DNA from: Athripsodes cinereus
Taxonomy: Eukaryota > Arthropoda > Insecta > Trichoptera > Leptoceridae
Assembly: GCA_947579605.1 (NCBI GenBank)
Contig: OX388317.1
Coordinates: forward strand, 23,641,384 to 23,705,383
Reading direction: 5' to 3'
DNA length: 64,000 nt
The first letter of the stretch is position 1, and each line of letters starts with the position of its first letter. Made by a program: the position numbers and the translations under genes. The notes below the pieces were generated by a model, which did no database searches, was not told the DNA's origin, and saw only the letters and a list, made by a program, of their open reading frames with translations. This document shows, piece by piece, positions 63,880 to 64,000 of this stretch.

Positions 63880-64000
63880 GCGTGGTCTGGTAGACAGAAC
63901 GTTTTCTAACGTTTCGCTTATAGCTGTGGTAGACATCTTCGGGGGTGTTAGTGTTAGTGCTAAGTTGTCTCGCACCGTTACTGGAGGTGAGACGATAAGG
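63880..64000. other. GC-richer end segment, possible decayed hammerhead
   Basis: On the minus strand CCGAAGA, then GAAACGTTAG, recalls the CTGAAGATG...GAAACG hammerheads of Penelope-like elements, but box 1 has a change, stem II barely pairs and stem I does not. The window ends inside it. Confidence 0.25.

Noticed and set aside
63880..64000. Full hammerhead ribozyme at the window end
   Set aside because: Box 1 reads CCGAAGA, stem II barely pairs and stem I does not, so it is listed only as a possible decayed copy.

Overview
This looks like an arthropod nuclear genome, most likely an insect and probably a lepidopteran. It is AT-rich and almost entirely repetitive. One spliced host exon has clear intron borders. 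There are many non-LTR retrotransposon relics with eukaryotic APE endonuclease and reverse transcriptase, microsatellite-like LINE tails, hAT-type MITEs and frequent TAGGTACCTAC-like words. The order-level call is inference. No bacterial, CRISPR or operon-type content was seen.

Host gene. The only host coding sequence I can support is one internal exon (1180-1401, minus strand) of a seven-transmembrane PAQR-family receptor, closest to PAQR4. No other exon was recognised. The remaining 62 kb may be a long upstream intron of this gene or intergenic DNA.

Layout. 3.4-8.1 kb: hairpin elements carrying hammerhead-like ribozymes, a LINE 3' fragment and SINE-like copies. 9.2-10.1 kb: a LINE reverse transcriptase relic. 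11.2-12.0 kb: eight 99-bp tandem units. 15.6-16.4 kb: a GC-richer promoter or LTR-like block. 19.0-21.0 kb: a foldback-like element and MITEs. 23.2-25.3 kb: hAT MITEs and a 90-bp tandem array that starts on a MITE end. 31.1-32.7 kb: an internally deleted Ty3/gypsy element with target-site duplication, a tRNA-Trp primer site and integrase. 33.3-33.8 kb: a twin-primed LINE with a nested MITE. 34.7-35.0 kb: a Penelope-like element end with a hammerhead ribozyme. 35.5-37.7 kb: LINE relics. 38.8-44.3 kb: a nearly intact RTE-like LINE whose 5' end is a 14.5-copy array of 149-bp monomers, with the whole unit bounded by an 11-bp target-site duplication. 45-64 kb: more ribozyme-bearing repeats, LINE relics (a Jockey-type at 54.5-56.1 kb) and SINE-like copies.

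How the parts relate. SINE family A ends in a tail resembling the 3' end of the intact LINE (family A here), so that LINE is its likely mobilising partner. Several unrelated-looking hairpin repeats share one architecture: a hammerhead core, a short palindromic stem III and an inverted second copy. This is the pattern expected of Penelope-like elements or their non-autonomous derivatives. One family, called X here, has a core in which the usual C3-G8 pair is replaced by U3-A8. All structure calls were made by eye.
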